NCBI GenBank assembly: GCA_963787415.1 | Contig: CAWBCO010000003.1 | Coordinates: 806,001 to 870,000, forward strand | From: CAVUWL01 sp963787415 | GTDB lineage: Bacteria; Actinomycetota; Thermoleophilia; Solirubrobacterales; 70-9 | DNA: 64,000 bases | Direction of reading: 5' to 3' | Shown here: one piece after another, positions 54,334 through 63,903 of the stretch | How positions within the stretch are numbered: position 1 is the stretch's first letter | Layout of the letters: each line of letters opens with the position of its first letter | The notes under the pieces: generated by a model | What the model was told of the DNA's origin: nothing | Databases searched by the model: none | The model's input: only the letters and a program-made list of their open reading frames with translations | Translations under genes and position numbers: made by a program

Positions 54334-56787
54334 ATGAGGATTCCCTACAGCTGGTTAAGTGAGTACTGCGATCCCGCGATCGCGCCCGAGGAGCTGGCCG
54401 AGCGTTTGGCGATGACCGGGACCGAGGTTGAGCGGATTTCGACCGTGGGGCCGGTCTCGCCGCAGGGCTTTGTTGTCGGCAAGGTGCTGAGCGCAGAGCC
54501 GCATCCCGACGCCGATCGCCTCCGCGTCTGCTTGGTCAATACGGGCGAGAGTGAGCGAACGATCATCTGCGGCGCCCCCAATGTCGCCGCCGATCAGACC
54601 GTCGCCGTCGCTCTTCCCGGCGCGGAGATGCCGGATGGCCGCACGATTCAAAACGTCAAGCTCCGCGGCATCGCCTCTGAGGGGATGATCCTCTCCGCGA
54701 CGGAGCTGGAAATTGGCGAGGAATCGGCCGGGATCTTGGTTCTCGATGATGGCCTTACTGCGGGCGAGCCGCTCAGTACTGTGCTTCCTTTAGCCGAGCC
54801 CGTCCTCGAGCTTGAGGTGACGCCAAACCGGGTCGACTGCCTTGGCGTCTACGGAGTCGCGCGCGAGGTGCACGCGATCACAGGCGCTGCGCTGAGCCCA
54901 GAGCCGTGGAGTACCGATGCCGCCCCCGAGGGCGAGGGCGCAGCCGCTGACTACGCCTCGGTCAGCGTCGAGAACCACGATCTATGCCACCGCTTCACGG
55001 TGCGGGTCTTCACCGATGTGAAGGTTGAACCCTCTCCCCCTTGGCTGCAGGCGAGACTGACCGCGTCGGGGCAGCGCCCGATCAACAATGTTGTCGACAT
55101 CACCAATTACGTGATGCTGCAAACCGCCCAACCGCTTCATGCCTTCGACCTTGGCAGGGTCCCAGATGGCGCGTTAAGGATCCGTACCGCCTTCGCGGGC
55201 GAGACGATGAGGACACTTGACGGCGTAGAGCGCGACCTTGATCCAGAGACGGTGGTCGTCTGTGACCGCGATGCTCCCGTCGGAATCGCCGGGATCATGG
55301 GTGGCCAGGACTCCGAGATCTCGGCGGAGACAACCCGGGTACTGCTTGAGGTTGCGACCTGGAACGGGTCAAATATTCTGCGGACTTCGCGCAAGCTGGG
55401 AATTCGATCCGAGGCGTCCTCGCGCTTTGAGAAGCAACTTCACCCGGCGCTTTGCATGCGGGCCCAGCAAATTGCATCGAGTTTGATGGTCAACATCTGC
55501 GGGGCAAAGCTGGTGCCGGAAACGATTGATGTCGCCGCCAAGCCTCCAACGGTGAGACGGATTGAACTGCGCAACTCCCGGGTCGAGGGCCTTTTGGGGA
55601 TGCCTATCGAGCCGCTCCAGCAGGCGGACTACCTCCGAAGTCTCGGCTTCGGAGTCGAACTCAGGGAAGTGAGCCTCGATGTTGAGGTGCCGCCCGACCG
55701 CCACTATGACATCACCCGGGAGGTTGATCTGATCGAGGAGGTTGCCCGGGTCCATGGCCTCGACACCCATCTGCCGATCACCCTGCCCAACACATCCGGT
55801 GCGGTAGGGGGACTGGGCCGCGAGCAACTGCTGCGCCGCCGCACCGAGGACGGGCTGCGCGATCTCGGCTTTGACGAGGTAGTCGGTTGGAGCTTCACTG
55901 ACCCCGGGGAGGTGAAGCGGCTGAGAATCCAAGGTAGTGACCCGCGCGCCGAGGGCCTTGTCCTCGCCAACCCGATCTCAGAGGAGCACTCGGTGATGCG
56001 CTCGACCCTGCTCGGCTCGCTGCTTGCGATCTCCGCTCGCAACCTAGCCCGGGGTCTTGATCGACTTGCGATCTTTGAGTCCGGCCGGGTCTACCTAGCC
56101 AGCCAGGAGCGCGGGACTGGGACCTTGGGGGGGACGTTTGTGGGTGAGCGCAGCGCACCCATATCTGAGCCTCACCGACTCGGCGCCCTGGCGGTGGGTG
56201 CCCTCAGCAGCTCGTGGCGAAACGCCGCAGAGCCCGCCGACTTCTTCGCCTTAAAGGGGGTGCTCGAAGCTCTCGCAGCTCAGCTCGGCTTTGGGCTTTC
56301 ATTTGAGGGCACGGCGGAGCCGTTCTTGCATCCGGGTCGCTCTGCCAAGGTCCTGCTTGACGGCGCTGGGGTCGGCTGGATCGGAGAGCTCCATCCCCTG
56401 GTCTGCGGGGGGTGGGGTCTTGAGTCGGCCGTCGCCTTCGAAGTCGAGCTCGCGGCGCTGATCGAGCACGCGGTGGCGGGCACCGAGCTATACGTTGAGA
56501 TCCCAAATTATCCGGCGATCCAGCAAGACCTGGCGGTGGTTGTTTCGATCCAGACCACTGCCGAGGCCGTGCGAAGCACCATCCTCAGGGGCGGGGGAGG
56601 GTTGCTGAGGAAGGCGGAGGTGTTCGACCTCTGGGAGGGCGAGCAGATCGGTGAGGGGCGAAAGAGCCTCACCCTGCGACTTGAATTCCGGGCTGATGAC
56701 CGCACCCTCAGCGACGAGGAGGTCGCCCCGCTGCGTGACTCGATCGAGACTGAGTTGAAAGAGATCGGTGGGTCGCTTCGTGGCTGA
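54334..56787 (+). CDS. pheT: phenylalanine--tRNA ligase, beta subunit
   Basis: 817 residues. OB-fold tRNA-binding domain (GFVVGKVLSAEPHPDADRLR), B3/B4 editing domain (EVTPNRVDCLGVYGVAREVH), B5 domain (VPPDRHYDITREVDLIEEVA), the inactive core (LANPISEEHSVMRSTLLGSL) and the FDX-ACB domain (PNYPAIQQDLAVVVSIQT to the end). Full length. Its last 20 bases overlap argC. Confidence 0.97.
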   Translation: MRIPYSWLSEYCDPAIAPEELAERLAMTGTEVERISTVGPVSPQGFVVGKVLSAEPHPDADRLRVCLVNTGESERTIICGAPNVAADQTVAVALPGAEMPDGRTIQNVKLRGIASEGMILSATELEIGEESAGILVLDDGLTAGEPLSTVLPLAEPVLELEVTPNRVDCLGVYGVAREVHAITGAALSPEPWSTDAAPEGEGAAADYASVSVENHDLCHRFTVRVFTDVKVEPSPPWLQARLTASGQRPINNVVDITNYVMLQTAQPLHAFDLGRVPDGALRIRTAFAGETMRTLDGVERDLDPETVVVCDRDAPVGIAGIMGGQDSEISAETTRVLLEVATWNGSNILRTSRKLGIRSEASSRFEKQLHPALCMRAQQIASSLMVNICGAKLVPETIDVAAKPPTVRRIELRNSRVEGLLGMPIEPLQQADYLRSLGFGVELREVSLDVEVPPDRHYDITREVDLIEEVARVHGLDTHLPITLPNTSGAVGGLGREQLLRRRTEDGLRDLGFDEVVGWSFTDPGEVKRLRIQGSDPRAEGLVLANPISEEHSVMRSTLLGSLLAISARNLARGLDRLAIFESGRVYLASQERGTGTLGGTFVGERSAPISEPHRLGALAVGALSSSWRNAAEPADFFALKGVLEALAAQLGFGLSFEGTAEPFLHPGRSAKVLLDGAGVGWIGELHPLVCGGWGLESAVAFEVELAALIEHAVAGTELYVEIPNYPAIQQDLAVVVSIQTTAEAVRSTILRGGGGLLRKAEVFDLWEGEQIGEGRKSLTLRLEFRADDRTLSDEEVAPLRDSIETELKEIGGSLRG

Positions 56788-57811
56788 GCACAACCGACAG
56801 CCCCTGCTGGGCGACCCTGTCGCGCGCGTCTTGGTTGCCGGGGCCTCCGGCTTCACCGGGGCGCTTGCTGCCCAGATCCTCTGGCGCCACCCCCGCTTGG
56901 AATTGGTCAAGGTCACCTCGCGTAGCGACGCTGGGACCCAACTTGATCATCTCCATCCGCGCTACCGGGTGCCGCTGGAGCTGACTGAGCTCGATCTCGG
57001 CGATCTCGACGGGATCGAGGCGGCGATCGTCGCCTATCCACATGGCGCATCCGCGCCCACGGTGGCCGCACTTCGCGGGCGCGGAATCCTGGTCGTCGAT
57101 CTCTCCGCCGATTTCCGACTCCGCGATCTTTCAACCTATCGGCGCTGGTACGGGGAGCACGGGGCACCGCAGCTGCTGGGCGCTGCGGTATACGGGCTGA
57201 GCGAGCTGTACCGCGATCAGCTGCGCGAGGCAAAGCTCGTTGCGACCCCGGGTTGCTATCCGACCGCGAGCCTCCTCGCCCTGGCGCCGCTTGCAGAAAA
57301 GGGCCTTCTGAGCGACGTGGTGATCGACGCCAAGCAAGGTGTCTCGGGGGCTGGGCGCGGTGGTGGTGAGGCGATGCACTACGTGGCAATGGATGAGAAC
57401 GCCTTTGCCTACAAGACCGAGGGACACCGGCATCGACCCGAGATAGAGCAGGAGCTGGCAGCGCTCGGCAGTCCGGTTGAGGTTACTTTTGTGCCGCACC
57501 TGCTGCCCCTGGATCAGGGCGAGTTGACCAGTTGCTACGTGAGGACGAGCGAGTCACTTTCCAAGCAGGAGGTCCAGGGACTCTACCGCGAGCGCTATCG
57601 GGAGGAGCCCTTCATCCGCGTCGTTGATCGCCCGCCGGCCCTGCGCAACGTGCGCGACACCAATGAGTGCCATATCCATGTGACTGTCGAGGAGCGCGGC
57701 CGGGTGTTGGCGTTCTCTGCGATCGACAATCTCTGGAAGGGGGCCTCGGGGCAGGGCATTCAAAACCTCAATCTAATGTTGGGTCTTACGGAGAGCGAGG
57801 GATTGAGATGA
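56768..57811 (+). CDS. argC: N-acetyl-gamma-glutamyl-phosphate reductase
   Basis: 347 residues from GTG 56768; GTG 56780 is also possible. It reduces acetylglutamyl phosphate with NADPH, the third arginine step. VLVAGASGFTGALAAQILWR, VDLSADFRLRDLSTYRRWYG, the catalytic Cys163 in VATPGCYPTASLLAL, GVSGAGRGG and TFVPHLLPLDQGEL. First gene of a coupled arg run following pheT. Confidence 0.96.
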   Translation: MGRFVAEHNRQPLLGDPVARVLVAGASGFTGALAAQILWRHPRLELVKVTSRSDAGTQLDHLHPRYRVPLELTELDLGDLDGIEAAIVAYPHGASAPTVAALRGRGILVVDLSADFRLRDLSTYRRWYGEHGAPQLLGAAVYGLSELYRDQLREAKLVATPGCYPTASLLALAPLAEKGLLSDVVIDAKQGVSGAGRGGGEAMHYVAMDENAFAYKTEGHRHRPEIEQELAALGSPVEVTFVPHLLPLDQGELTSCYVRTSESLSKQEVQGLYRERYREEPFIRVVDRPPALRNVRDTNECHIHVTVEERGRVLAFSAIDNLWKGASGQGIQNLNLMLGLTESEGLR

Positions 57812-58965
57812 GCGCTCGCTTCTTTCATTCGCGCTGGGTGACGGCGCCCGTCGGGGTCGAGGAACTCGACCCGGCACAGCTGGCGCCGGGCTTTCGGGCC
57901 GGCGGGGCCCACTGTGGTCTCAAGCAGGGAGGGCAGACGGACGTTGGCCTGCTTGTCTGTGACGCGCCGAGTGTGTCCTCCGCCTTGCTACTGACCCGCA
58001 ACGCCTCAGCCGCTGCTCCGGTGCGGGTCTGCCGAGACAGCTGTGAGAGGGGAGCGATCCGCGCTGCCGTTGTCAACTCTGGCAACGCTAACGCCGAGAC
58101 CGGCGCCCAAGGCTATGCCGACGCGCTCTCGATGCGCGCAGAGGCTGCCGCGAGGCTGGAGCTGGTGGCGGAGACGGTGGCGGTCGCTGAGACCGGGACG
58201 ATCGGCGTTCAGTTGCCAATTGATGCGATCCTGGACGCGATCGGAGAGGCCGCCAAGGGGCTATCTGGGAACGGTGGGGCGACCTTCTCGGACTCGATTA
58301 CGACCACCGACCGCTGGCCCAAGCGCTGCACCCTGCGCTCCCACGGTGTGACCCTCTCCGCCCAGGCCAAGGGTGCTGGGATGATCGAGCCCGGGTTTGC
58401 CACCATGCTCTGCTTCATCCAAACGGACGCAACGCTGGCTGACCCAACGGCCAGCCTGAGGAGCGCGGTTGCCTCCTCCTTTGAGCGGATCACCGTGGAT
58501 GGCCAGATGAGCACCAATGACACCGTCTTGCTGCAGGCCAGCGGCGCCACGGGGACACCCCTGCCGGAGGGATTGCTTGACGCGGTGCTGCTGCAACTCG
58601 CGATTGAGATCGTCGCCGACGGTGAGGGTGCGACTCGAGTCGGGAGGATCGCAGTCAGCGAGGCCGGATCAGAGGTCGAGGCGGAGCGCGTCGCGCGGGC
58701 GATCGCCAACTCGCCCTTGGTCAAGACCGCGCTGTTTGGACGCGATCCCAATTGGGGCCGGATCGCCCAGGCAGCGGGAATGGCGCTTGCCGGTGAGAAG
58801 ATCGAGGAGATCGGCGCGGCTTCGATCGATGCGGCCGAGCTCGCCGAGGACATCGGCGAGGCGGAGATCGCGATTCGGCTCGGGCGCGGAAATTCGCGCG
58901 CCCACGTCTGGTTTTCTGACCTGGGCTATGAGTACGTACGAATCAATGCGGACTACACGACGTGA
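57808..58965 (+). CDS. argJ: bifunctional glutamate N-acetyltransferase/ornithine acetyltransferase
   Basis: 385 residues from ATG 57808, overlapping the argC stop (ATGA). It recycles the acetyl group from acetylornithine to glutamate. VVNSGNANAETGAQGYADAL, ETGTIGVQLPIDAIL, and the autocleavage site Ala198-Thr199 in PGFATMLCF, preceded by AQAKGAGMIEPG. Thr199 is the nucleophile. NDTVLLQASG and GRDPNWGRIAQAAG are typical. Confidence 0.95.
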   Translation: MSARFFHSRWVTAPVGVEELDPAQLAPGFRAGGAHCGLKQGGQTDVGLLVCDAPSVSSALLLTRNASAAAPVRVCRDSCERGAIRAAVVNSGNANAETGAQGYADALSMRAEAAARLELVAETVAVAETGTIGVQLPIDAILDAIGEAAKGLSGNGGATFSDSITTTDRWPKRCTLRSHGVTLSAQAKGAGMIEPGFATMLCFIQTDATLADPTASLRSAVASSFERITVDGQMSTNDTVLLQASGATGTPLPEGLLDAVLLQLAIEIVADGEGATRVGRIAVSEAGSEVEAERVARAIANSPLVKTALFGRDPNWGRIAQAAGMALAGEKIEEIGAASIDAAELAEDIGEAEIAIRLGRGNSRAHVWFSDLGYEYVRINADYTT

Positions 58966-58994
58966 GCGCCTCAATGAAGGGAAGGGGAAAAGCG

Positions 58995-59867
58995 ATGAGC
59001 GAGCAGACCTCGCCAAGCGATTCAAGGGCGGCGGGCAGCGTTGCGACCCTGCTGGAGGCGCTTCCCTACATCCGCGAATTCCACGGTCGCACGGTGGTGA
59101 TCAAGTACGGCGGCGCGGCGATGCGCGAGGAGGGTCTGCGCGAGGCTTTCGCCACCGACGTTGTGCTGCTCAAGTACGTTGGCCTCAACCCGGTGGTTGT
59201 CCATGGGGGTGGACCCGAGATCACCCAGCACATGCAACGATTGGGCATGGAGGTGCGCTTTCATCAGGGATTGCGCGTATCCGATGCCGAGACGGTCGAG
59301 GTGGCGAAGATGGTCCTGCTCGGCAAGCTCAATTCTGACATTGTGCAGCGGCTCAATCGCCACGGGCAGCCCGCGGTCGGGCTCTCGGGTGAGGATGGTT
59401 CTTTGTTTGAGGTGGCGCCGGTAGCCAACGCAGCCGAGGTCGGCTTCGTTGGCTCCATCGAGCGGGTTGACGTCGATGTGCTTAACCACATCGCCGCCGA
59501 CTACATCCCGGTGATCGCCTCCTCGGCATCTGATCGTGACGGTCAGTCCTACAACGTCAATGCCGATGAGGCGGCTGGCAAGGTAGCCGCGGCACTCGGG
59601 GCCTATAAGGCGATTTTCCTCACCGATGTCGAGGGGTGGCTGGCGGATGCGGGGGCGCCGGAATCGCTTATCTCCCGCGCCTCGGTCGGTGAGGTCGAGA
59701 AGAAGCTGGTCGGGATCGACGGTGGTATGAGGCCAAAGCTTCAGGCTTGCGTGAACGCGATCCGGGGCGGCGCACAGTCCGCCCACATCATTGACGGACG
59801 CCAGACCCACAGCCTCCTGTTGGAGCTCTTTACCGATGCTGGCATCGGCACGATGGTGACACCGTGA
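58995..59867 (+). CDS. argB: acetylglutamate kinase
   Basis: 290 residues from ATG 58995, picked for GAAGGGG upstream; GTG 58962 overlaps the argJ stop and would give 301. It phosphorylates acetylglutamate. VVIKYGGAAMREEGLREAFA, VVVHGGGPEITQHMQRLGM, LNRHGQPAVGLSGEDGSLFE and NVNADEAAGKVAAALGAYKA are diagnostic. The arginine-binding N-terminal extension is present (LLEALPYIREFHGRTV), so feedback control by arginine is likely. Confidence 0.95.
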   Translation: MSEQTSPSDSRAAGSVATLLEALPYIREFHGRTVVIKYGGAAMREEGLREAFATDVVLLKYVGLNPVVVHGGGPEITQHMQRLGMEVRFHQGLRVSDAETVEVAKMVLLGKLNSDIVQRLNRHGQPAVGLSGEDGSLFEVAPVANAAEVGFVGSIERVDVDVLNHIAADYIPVIASSASDRDGQSYNVNADEAAGKVAAALGAYKAIFLTDVEGWLADAGAPESLISRASVGEVEKKLVGIDGGMRPKLQACVNAIRGGAQSAHIIDGRQTHSLLLELFTDAGIGTMVTP

Positions 59868-61054
59868 TCTTGGCGGAGCTGCAGGCCGGGGAGGATCGAT
59901 ACCTGATGAGCACCTACCTGCGGGCTCCGGTCGAGTTCGTGCGTGGCGAGGGGGCCCTTCTCTGGGACTCAGAGGGCAGGCAGTACCTGGACTTTCTGAC
60001 CGGGATTTCTGTCTGCTCGGTGGGCCACTGTCATCCCGCCGTGGTCGAAGCGGTGCGTGAGCAGGCGGGGCGACTGATGCACGTCTCCAATCTCTTCTAC
60101 ACCGAGCCAATGGTACGTCTGGCTGAGCGGCTCGCCCGCTCTAGCCTCGGCGGTCGGGTCTTCTTCTCCAACTCCGGCACCGAGGCAAATGAGTGCGCGA
60201 TCAAGATCGCCCGCAAGCACGCCCACCTTCGCGGCATCGAGGAACCCGAGATCGTCAGCTTTGATGGCGATTTTCATGGCCGCACCTACGGTGCGCTGGC
60301 GGCGACCCCGGGCCTTGCTCAAAACAAGGCGCTCGGCCCAATGCTGGCGGGTTTTCGTTCGGTGCCACTGAACGACGCCTCGGCCCTGCGCGAGGCGGTC
60401 AGTGAGCGGACCGCGGCGATCATGATCGAGCCGCTGCAAGGTGAGGCGGGTGTGTTCGCAGTCAGCGAGGAGGCGCTGCTCACCGCTCGCGAGGCCTGTG
60501 AGCAAACGGGGGCGCTTTTGATCTTCGATGAGATCCAAACCGGGATGGGAAGGACTGGCTCGCTGTGGGCCTATGAGCAGACTCCGGTGCGGCCTGATCT
60601 CCTGACAACCGCGAAGGCGCTTGGTGGCGGGATGCCGATTGGCGCCTGCGTGAGCGGCGCCGAGGCGGCGAGGGTATTGGAACCCGGTGATCATGGCTCG
60701 ACTTTTGCCGGAGGGCCTGTCGTCGCGGCCGCCGCCCTCGCGGTGCTTGAGATCATCGATCAACCCGAACTGTTGCGCCGGGTGCGGGAGCTCGGCCTCC
60801 AACTGCGCGATGGCTTGCTCGCCCTTCCGGGGGTTCGCGAGGTGCGGGGTCGGGGGCTGATGGTCGGCGTCGGACTCAAAAGCGGGATCGATGCCCGCGC
60901 AGTCGGCGCTGACCTCTTGCGGCGCGGTCTTATCGTCAACGTTCCGGCACCCGAGAGCCTCCGTTTGCTGCCCCCGCTGACCCTCGAATCCGCGCAGGTT
61001 TCCGGCGCCGTCGACCTGATCGGCGAATCGCTTCTAAGCTACCCAGTGCAATGA
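59864..61054 (+). CDS. argD: acetylornithine aminotransferase
   Basis: 396 residues, GTG overlapping the argB stop (GTGA). PLP enzyme: VFFSNSGTEANECAIKIARK, SFDGDFHGRTYGALAATPG, IMIEPLQGEAGVFAVSEEAL, LLIFDEIQTGMGRTGSLWAY, and PLP Lys251 in LTTAKALGGGMPIGA. It makes acetylornithine from the semialdehyde. Confidence 0.95.
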   Translation: MILAELQAGEDRYLMSTYLRAPVEFVRGEGALLWDSEGRQYLDFLTGISVCSVGHCHPAVVEAVREQAGRLMHVSNLFYTEPMVRLAERLARSSLGGRVFFSNSGTEANECAIKIARKHAHLRGIEEPEIVSFDGDFHGRTYGALAATPGLAQNKALGPMLAGFRSVPLNDASALREAVSERTAAIMIEPLQGEAGVFAVSEEALLTAREACEQTGALLIFDEIQTGMGRTGSLWAYEQTPVRPDLLTTAKALGGGMPIGACVSGAEAARVLEPGDHGSTFAGGPVVAAAALAVLEIIDQPELLRRVRELGLQLRDGLLALPGVREVRGRGLMVGVGLKSGIDARAVGADLLRRGLIVNVPAPESLRLLPPLTLESAQVSGAVDLIGESLLSYPVQ

Positions 61055-61503
61055 GCCCCAAGGAGCTTTCATCTTCGGCGCGTCCGCTGGCCAGCAGTGC
61101 TGCTGAGCGAATCGCCGTGATTATCGAGGCGGCCGAGAAGGCCGCAGCCAGCGTCATCGATGACGCCGAGGAGCAGGCGCGCGGGTATCTCGACCAGGCT
61201 CGCGCCGACGCCGACAGGATCGTAGCCGAGCGATTGCGTGCCGTGGCCGATGATCTCGACCCCCCCCAGGCGGGACGCCACCCCCCGCACCTGAAGCCTG
61301 TCGAGAACTCGCTACCGGAGCGCGAGGATCCATCCGCCGCTCAGCGGCGGGCGAGCAGCGGATCGGCTGGTGCCCGCTTGCTGGCAACGCAGATGGCGGT
61401 TTCGGGGAGCAGTCGAGAGGAGATTGAGGCGCGGCTTCGAAGTGGCTTTGAGATCGAGGACGCTAGTGGGATCCTCGACGCGATACTCGGACCGGAGGAA
61501 TAA
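61051..61503 (+). CDS. coiled-coil hypothetical protein
   Basis: 150 residues, ATG overlapping the argD stop (ATGA). N-terminal helix IIEAAEKAAASVIDDAEEQA and ARADADRIVAERLRAVADDL looks like a DivIVA-type or ATP synthase b-type coiled coil; the C-terminus SREEIEARLRSGFEIEDASG has a short helical domain. Possibly a cell-envelope or division factor. It is translationally coupled to argD although not an arginine enzyme. Confidence 0.65.
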   Translation: MSPKELSSSARPLASSAAERIAVIIEAAEKAAASVIDDAEEQARGYLDQARADADRIVAERLRAVADDLDPPQAGRHPPHLKPVENSLPEREDPSAAQRRASSGSAGARLLATQMAVSGSSREEIEARLRSGFEIEDASGILDAILGPEE

Positions 61504-61872
61504 GTGCACGAGGACCCAACACGCATGATGGGGCCCGAAGGCCGGGGGCCAGAGGAGCATCGGCCGCGGGGCAATTTGCACCTGCTGATCGCTGGGCTGA
61601 TCGCGATCATCGTCGGTCTCATCATCGCTGTGGTCGTTGTCGCCAACAACAACAACAGCAGCAGCAGCCCCTCGACCGCCTCCAACGAATCGTCAGCAAT
61701 CACGCCCCCGACCACGACCGGTTCGACCACGACCGGCTCGACAACAACGGGCCAGACGACGAACACGACCTCGCCGACGACGACCGCTACAACTACCTCG
61801 ACCCCGACAACCACGACCACGACGACCACCGGTGGTCACGGCAACGGCAGCGGCGGTGTCCCCGCGCCCTAG
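61504..61872 (+). CDS. membrane-anchored Thr-rich protein
   Basis: 122 residues, GTG directly after the previous stop. One transmembrane helix (LLIAGLIAIIVGLIIAVVVV), then a Ser/Asn run and a long Thr-rich extracytoplasmic tail with TTGSTTTGSTTTG-like repeats. Function unknown. The Thr-rich tail may span the cell wall. It faces the sortase gene, 12 bases away and convergent. Confidence 0.65.
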   Translation: MHEDPTRMMGPEGRGPEEHRPRGNLHLLIAGLIAIIVGLIIAVVVVANNNNSSSSPSTASNESSAITPPTTTGSTTTGSTTTGQTTNTTSPTTTATTTSTPTTTTTTTTGGHGNGSGGVPAP

Positions 61873-61884
61873 CGCTGCCCTCGC

Positions 61885-62592
61885 TCAGGCGATGATTTGC
61901 GCCCGGATCATGCGGGCAAAGACGATGAAGCGATGGGAGGCGCTGTAGAGGGGGTCACAGGCGCTTAGGACGAGGCGTTCATAGCCGACATCTCTGACGA
62001 TTCCGACGTCGTTGGGGTCGACGATCGCCGTTTTCTGCACCCGGTAAAGAAACCTCGCGTAGGGCATTTCGAGCCGAATCAGATCGCCTGGCTTCATCGA
62101 GTCAATGTGGCGAAAAGGAGCTAGGTAGGTGGTGCGGTGACCGGCGATTCCGACCGTTCCTCCCTGCCCCGGAAAGGGGGTCTGCGGATAGTGGCCGGGA
62201 CCCTGCTCAAGGCTGGAGGTATCGGTGCCCTGAATGACGACGGCATTCAGTCCATCCATCGTCGGGGCGATGATCCGCCCAATCGCGTCGCCGGTACCGG
62301 CCTGGGCGGCGAAGCGCGCGGCGAGAACTTCGATCTTTCGCTTCGGGTCGGCGATTCGCGCGATCCCGCGCAGCTCGCGGCGCGACTGAAACTTGGCTTC
62401 CAGCCCCTTCAGCTGGCTCGCCGCTTCGCCCTGCTTGATCGAGGCATAGATCGAAGAGAGGGGCTCCTCATAGGCGAGGGTGATGCCGACGTCGGCGATC
62501 ACCACCACGCCGGCGCTGATCAAGACGATCGAGAGGATGTGGCCGAAGCGCCTCACGTTGGGGATTTTGTCAGCGCGGCGCTCGCTTCGCAT
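61885..62592 (-). CDS. sortase
   Basis: 235 residues from ATG 62592; GTG 62556 is also possible. Signal anchor RRFGHILSIVLISAGVVVIA, then TPFPGQGGTVGIAGHRTTYL (catalytic His), LEMPYARFLYRVQKTAIV, and LVLSACDPLYSASHRFIVFA (Cys, Arg). The fold matches class E-like actinobacterial sortases that attach surface proteins or pili. No LPxTG substrate is in view except that the adjacent Thr-rich protein might be related. Confidence 0.85.
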   Translation of the reverse strand: MRSERRADKIPNVRRFGHILSIVLISAGVVVIADVGITLAYEEPLSSIYASIKQGEAASQLKGLEAKFQSRRELRGIARIADPKRKIEVLAARFAAQAGTGDAIGRIIAPTMDGLNAVVIQGTDTSSLEQGPGHYPQTPFPGQGGTVGIAGHRTTYLAPFRHIDSMKPGDLIRLEMPYARFLYRVQKTAIVDPNDVGIVRDVGYERLVLSACDPLYSASHRFIVFARMIRAQIIA

Positions 62593-62598
62593 GGGGTC

Positions 62599-63903
62599 AT
62601 GCGAGACTTCGCGCCTCCAGTGAGTGCCGACCAGCCCCCAGCGCAGTTTCCAACGACCAGCTATGAGGCCGACCCGGCCCATGTCGGCCGCGTCTTACTG
62701 CTGTATTCGGGGGGTCTCGATACGAGCGTGATGCTGAAGTGGATCCAGGATTCCTATGACGCGGAGGTCGTATGCCTGACGGTCAACCTTGGCCAGCCCG
62801 GGGAGGACTACGAGGTGATCAGGGGCAAGGCAATGCAACTTGGCGCGCTCGAGTGCCACGTCGTCGATGCCCGTAAACAATTCGCCGAGCAGTTTCTGCT
62901 GCGCGCGATCAAGGCGAATGCCCTCTACGGCGGCGGCTACCCGCTCTTCACCGCCCTCGGGCGTCCTCTGATCGCCCAGCTCGCCGTCGCCTATGCGCGC
63001 CAGACGGGTTCCGACACGATCGCCCATGGCTGCACCGGCAAGGGCAATGATCAGGTCAGGATCGAGGCGACGGTGGCGACCCTGGCGCCGGAGCTGAGAA
63101 CGATCGCACCGGTGCGATCCTGGCAGATGGGACGCGAGGAGGAGATCGCCTACGCCCGCGAGCACGGGATTCCGGTCAAGGGTGGAACCGAGGTTGCGCC
63201 CTACTCGATTGATGACAACCTCTGGGGTCGTTCCTCAGAGGGTCGCTGGATCGAGGACCTCGACCACGCACCCGATGAGGACGTCTTTCAACTGGTCACC
63301 CGTCCCGAGGAGGCCCCCGATGAGGCCGAGGTCGTCAGCGTCGAGTTTGAGCGCGGGATCCCGGTGGCGCTCAACGGCGAGCGGCTCGAGCTGGTCGAGT
63401 TGCTCGAACGGGCAGGGCAGATCGGCGGCCGCCATGGGGTCGGGATTGTCGATCAGATCGAGGACCGGATCGTCGGCCTCAAGGTTCGCGATATCTATGA
63501 GGTGCCGGCGGCGGCGATCGTGCTCACCGCGCACCAGGAGCTGGAGCGGCTGGTGGGCACGATTCATCAAAACCAGTTCAAGCCCAGTATTGATCAAAAA
63601 TGGGCATACCTCGTGTACGCGGGGCTTTGGTGGGACCCGCTGCGCTCAGACCTTGATGCCTACATCACCGCGGTCAACGAGCAGGTGAGCGGCGTGATCG
63701 GCCTGAGGCTCTACAAAGGAAGCGTCCGCGTCATCACTCGATCTTCGCCCAACGCGATCTATGACGCGAGCCTCGCCTCGTTTTCAGGCTCCGGTGGACT
63801 GTTCTCTCAGGCGGCCTCCCCGGGCTTCATCGAGCTCTGGTCGCTGCAGTCGCGAATGGCGCACCGAATCAGACAGGGCGGGGGAGAGGAGGAGGGGGAC
63901 TGA
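62599..63903 (+). CDS. argG: argininosuccinate synthase
   Basis: 434 residues from ATG 62599; GTG 62620 is possible. The frame is open to 62137 but that part is antisense to sortase. It joins citrulline and aspartate with ATP. LLYSGGLDTSVMLKWIQDSY is the PP-loop, HGCTGKGNDQVRIEATVATL and VAPYSIDDNLWGRSSEGRWI are diagnostic. Its start is only 6 bases from the divergent sortase start. Confidence 0.95.
   Translation: MRDFAPPVSADQPPAQFPTTSYEADPAHVGRVLLLYSGGLDTSVMLKWIQDSYDAEVVCLTVNLGQPGEDYEVIRGKAMQLGALECHVVDARKQFAEQFLLRAIKANALYGGGYPLFTALGRPLIAQLAVAYARQTGSDTIAHGCTGKGNDQVRIEATVATLAPELRTIAPVRSWQMGREEEIAYAREHGIPVKGGTEVAPYSIDDNLWGRSSEGRWIEDLDHAPDEDVFQLVTRPEEAPDEAEVVSVEFERGIPVALNGERLELVELLERAGQIGGRHGVGIVDQIEDRIVGLKVRDIYEVPAAAIVLTAHQELERLVGTIHQNQFKPSIDQKWAYLVYAGLWWDPLRSDLDAYITAVNEQVSGVIGLRLYKGSVRVITRSSPNAIYDASLASFSGSGGLFSQAASPGFIELWSLQSRMAHRIRQGGGEEEGD

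Noticed and set aside
59022..60110. Long minus-strand frame across argB and argD
   Set aside because: Antisense shadow of two clear arginine enzymes.
62137..62598. N-terminal extension of argG by about 154 codons
   Set aside because: It is exactly antisense to sortase and has no family similarity; ArgG starts just before the PP-loop.
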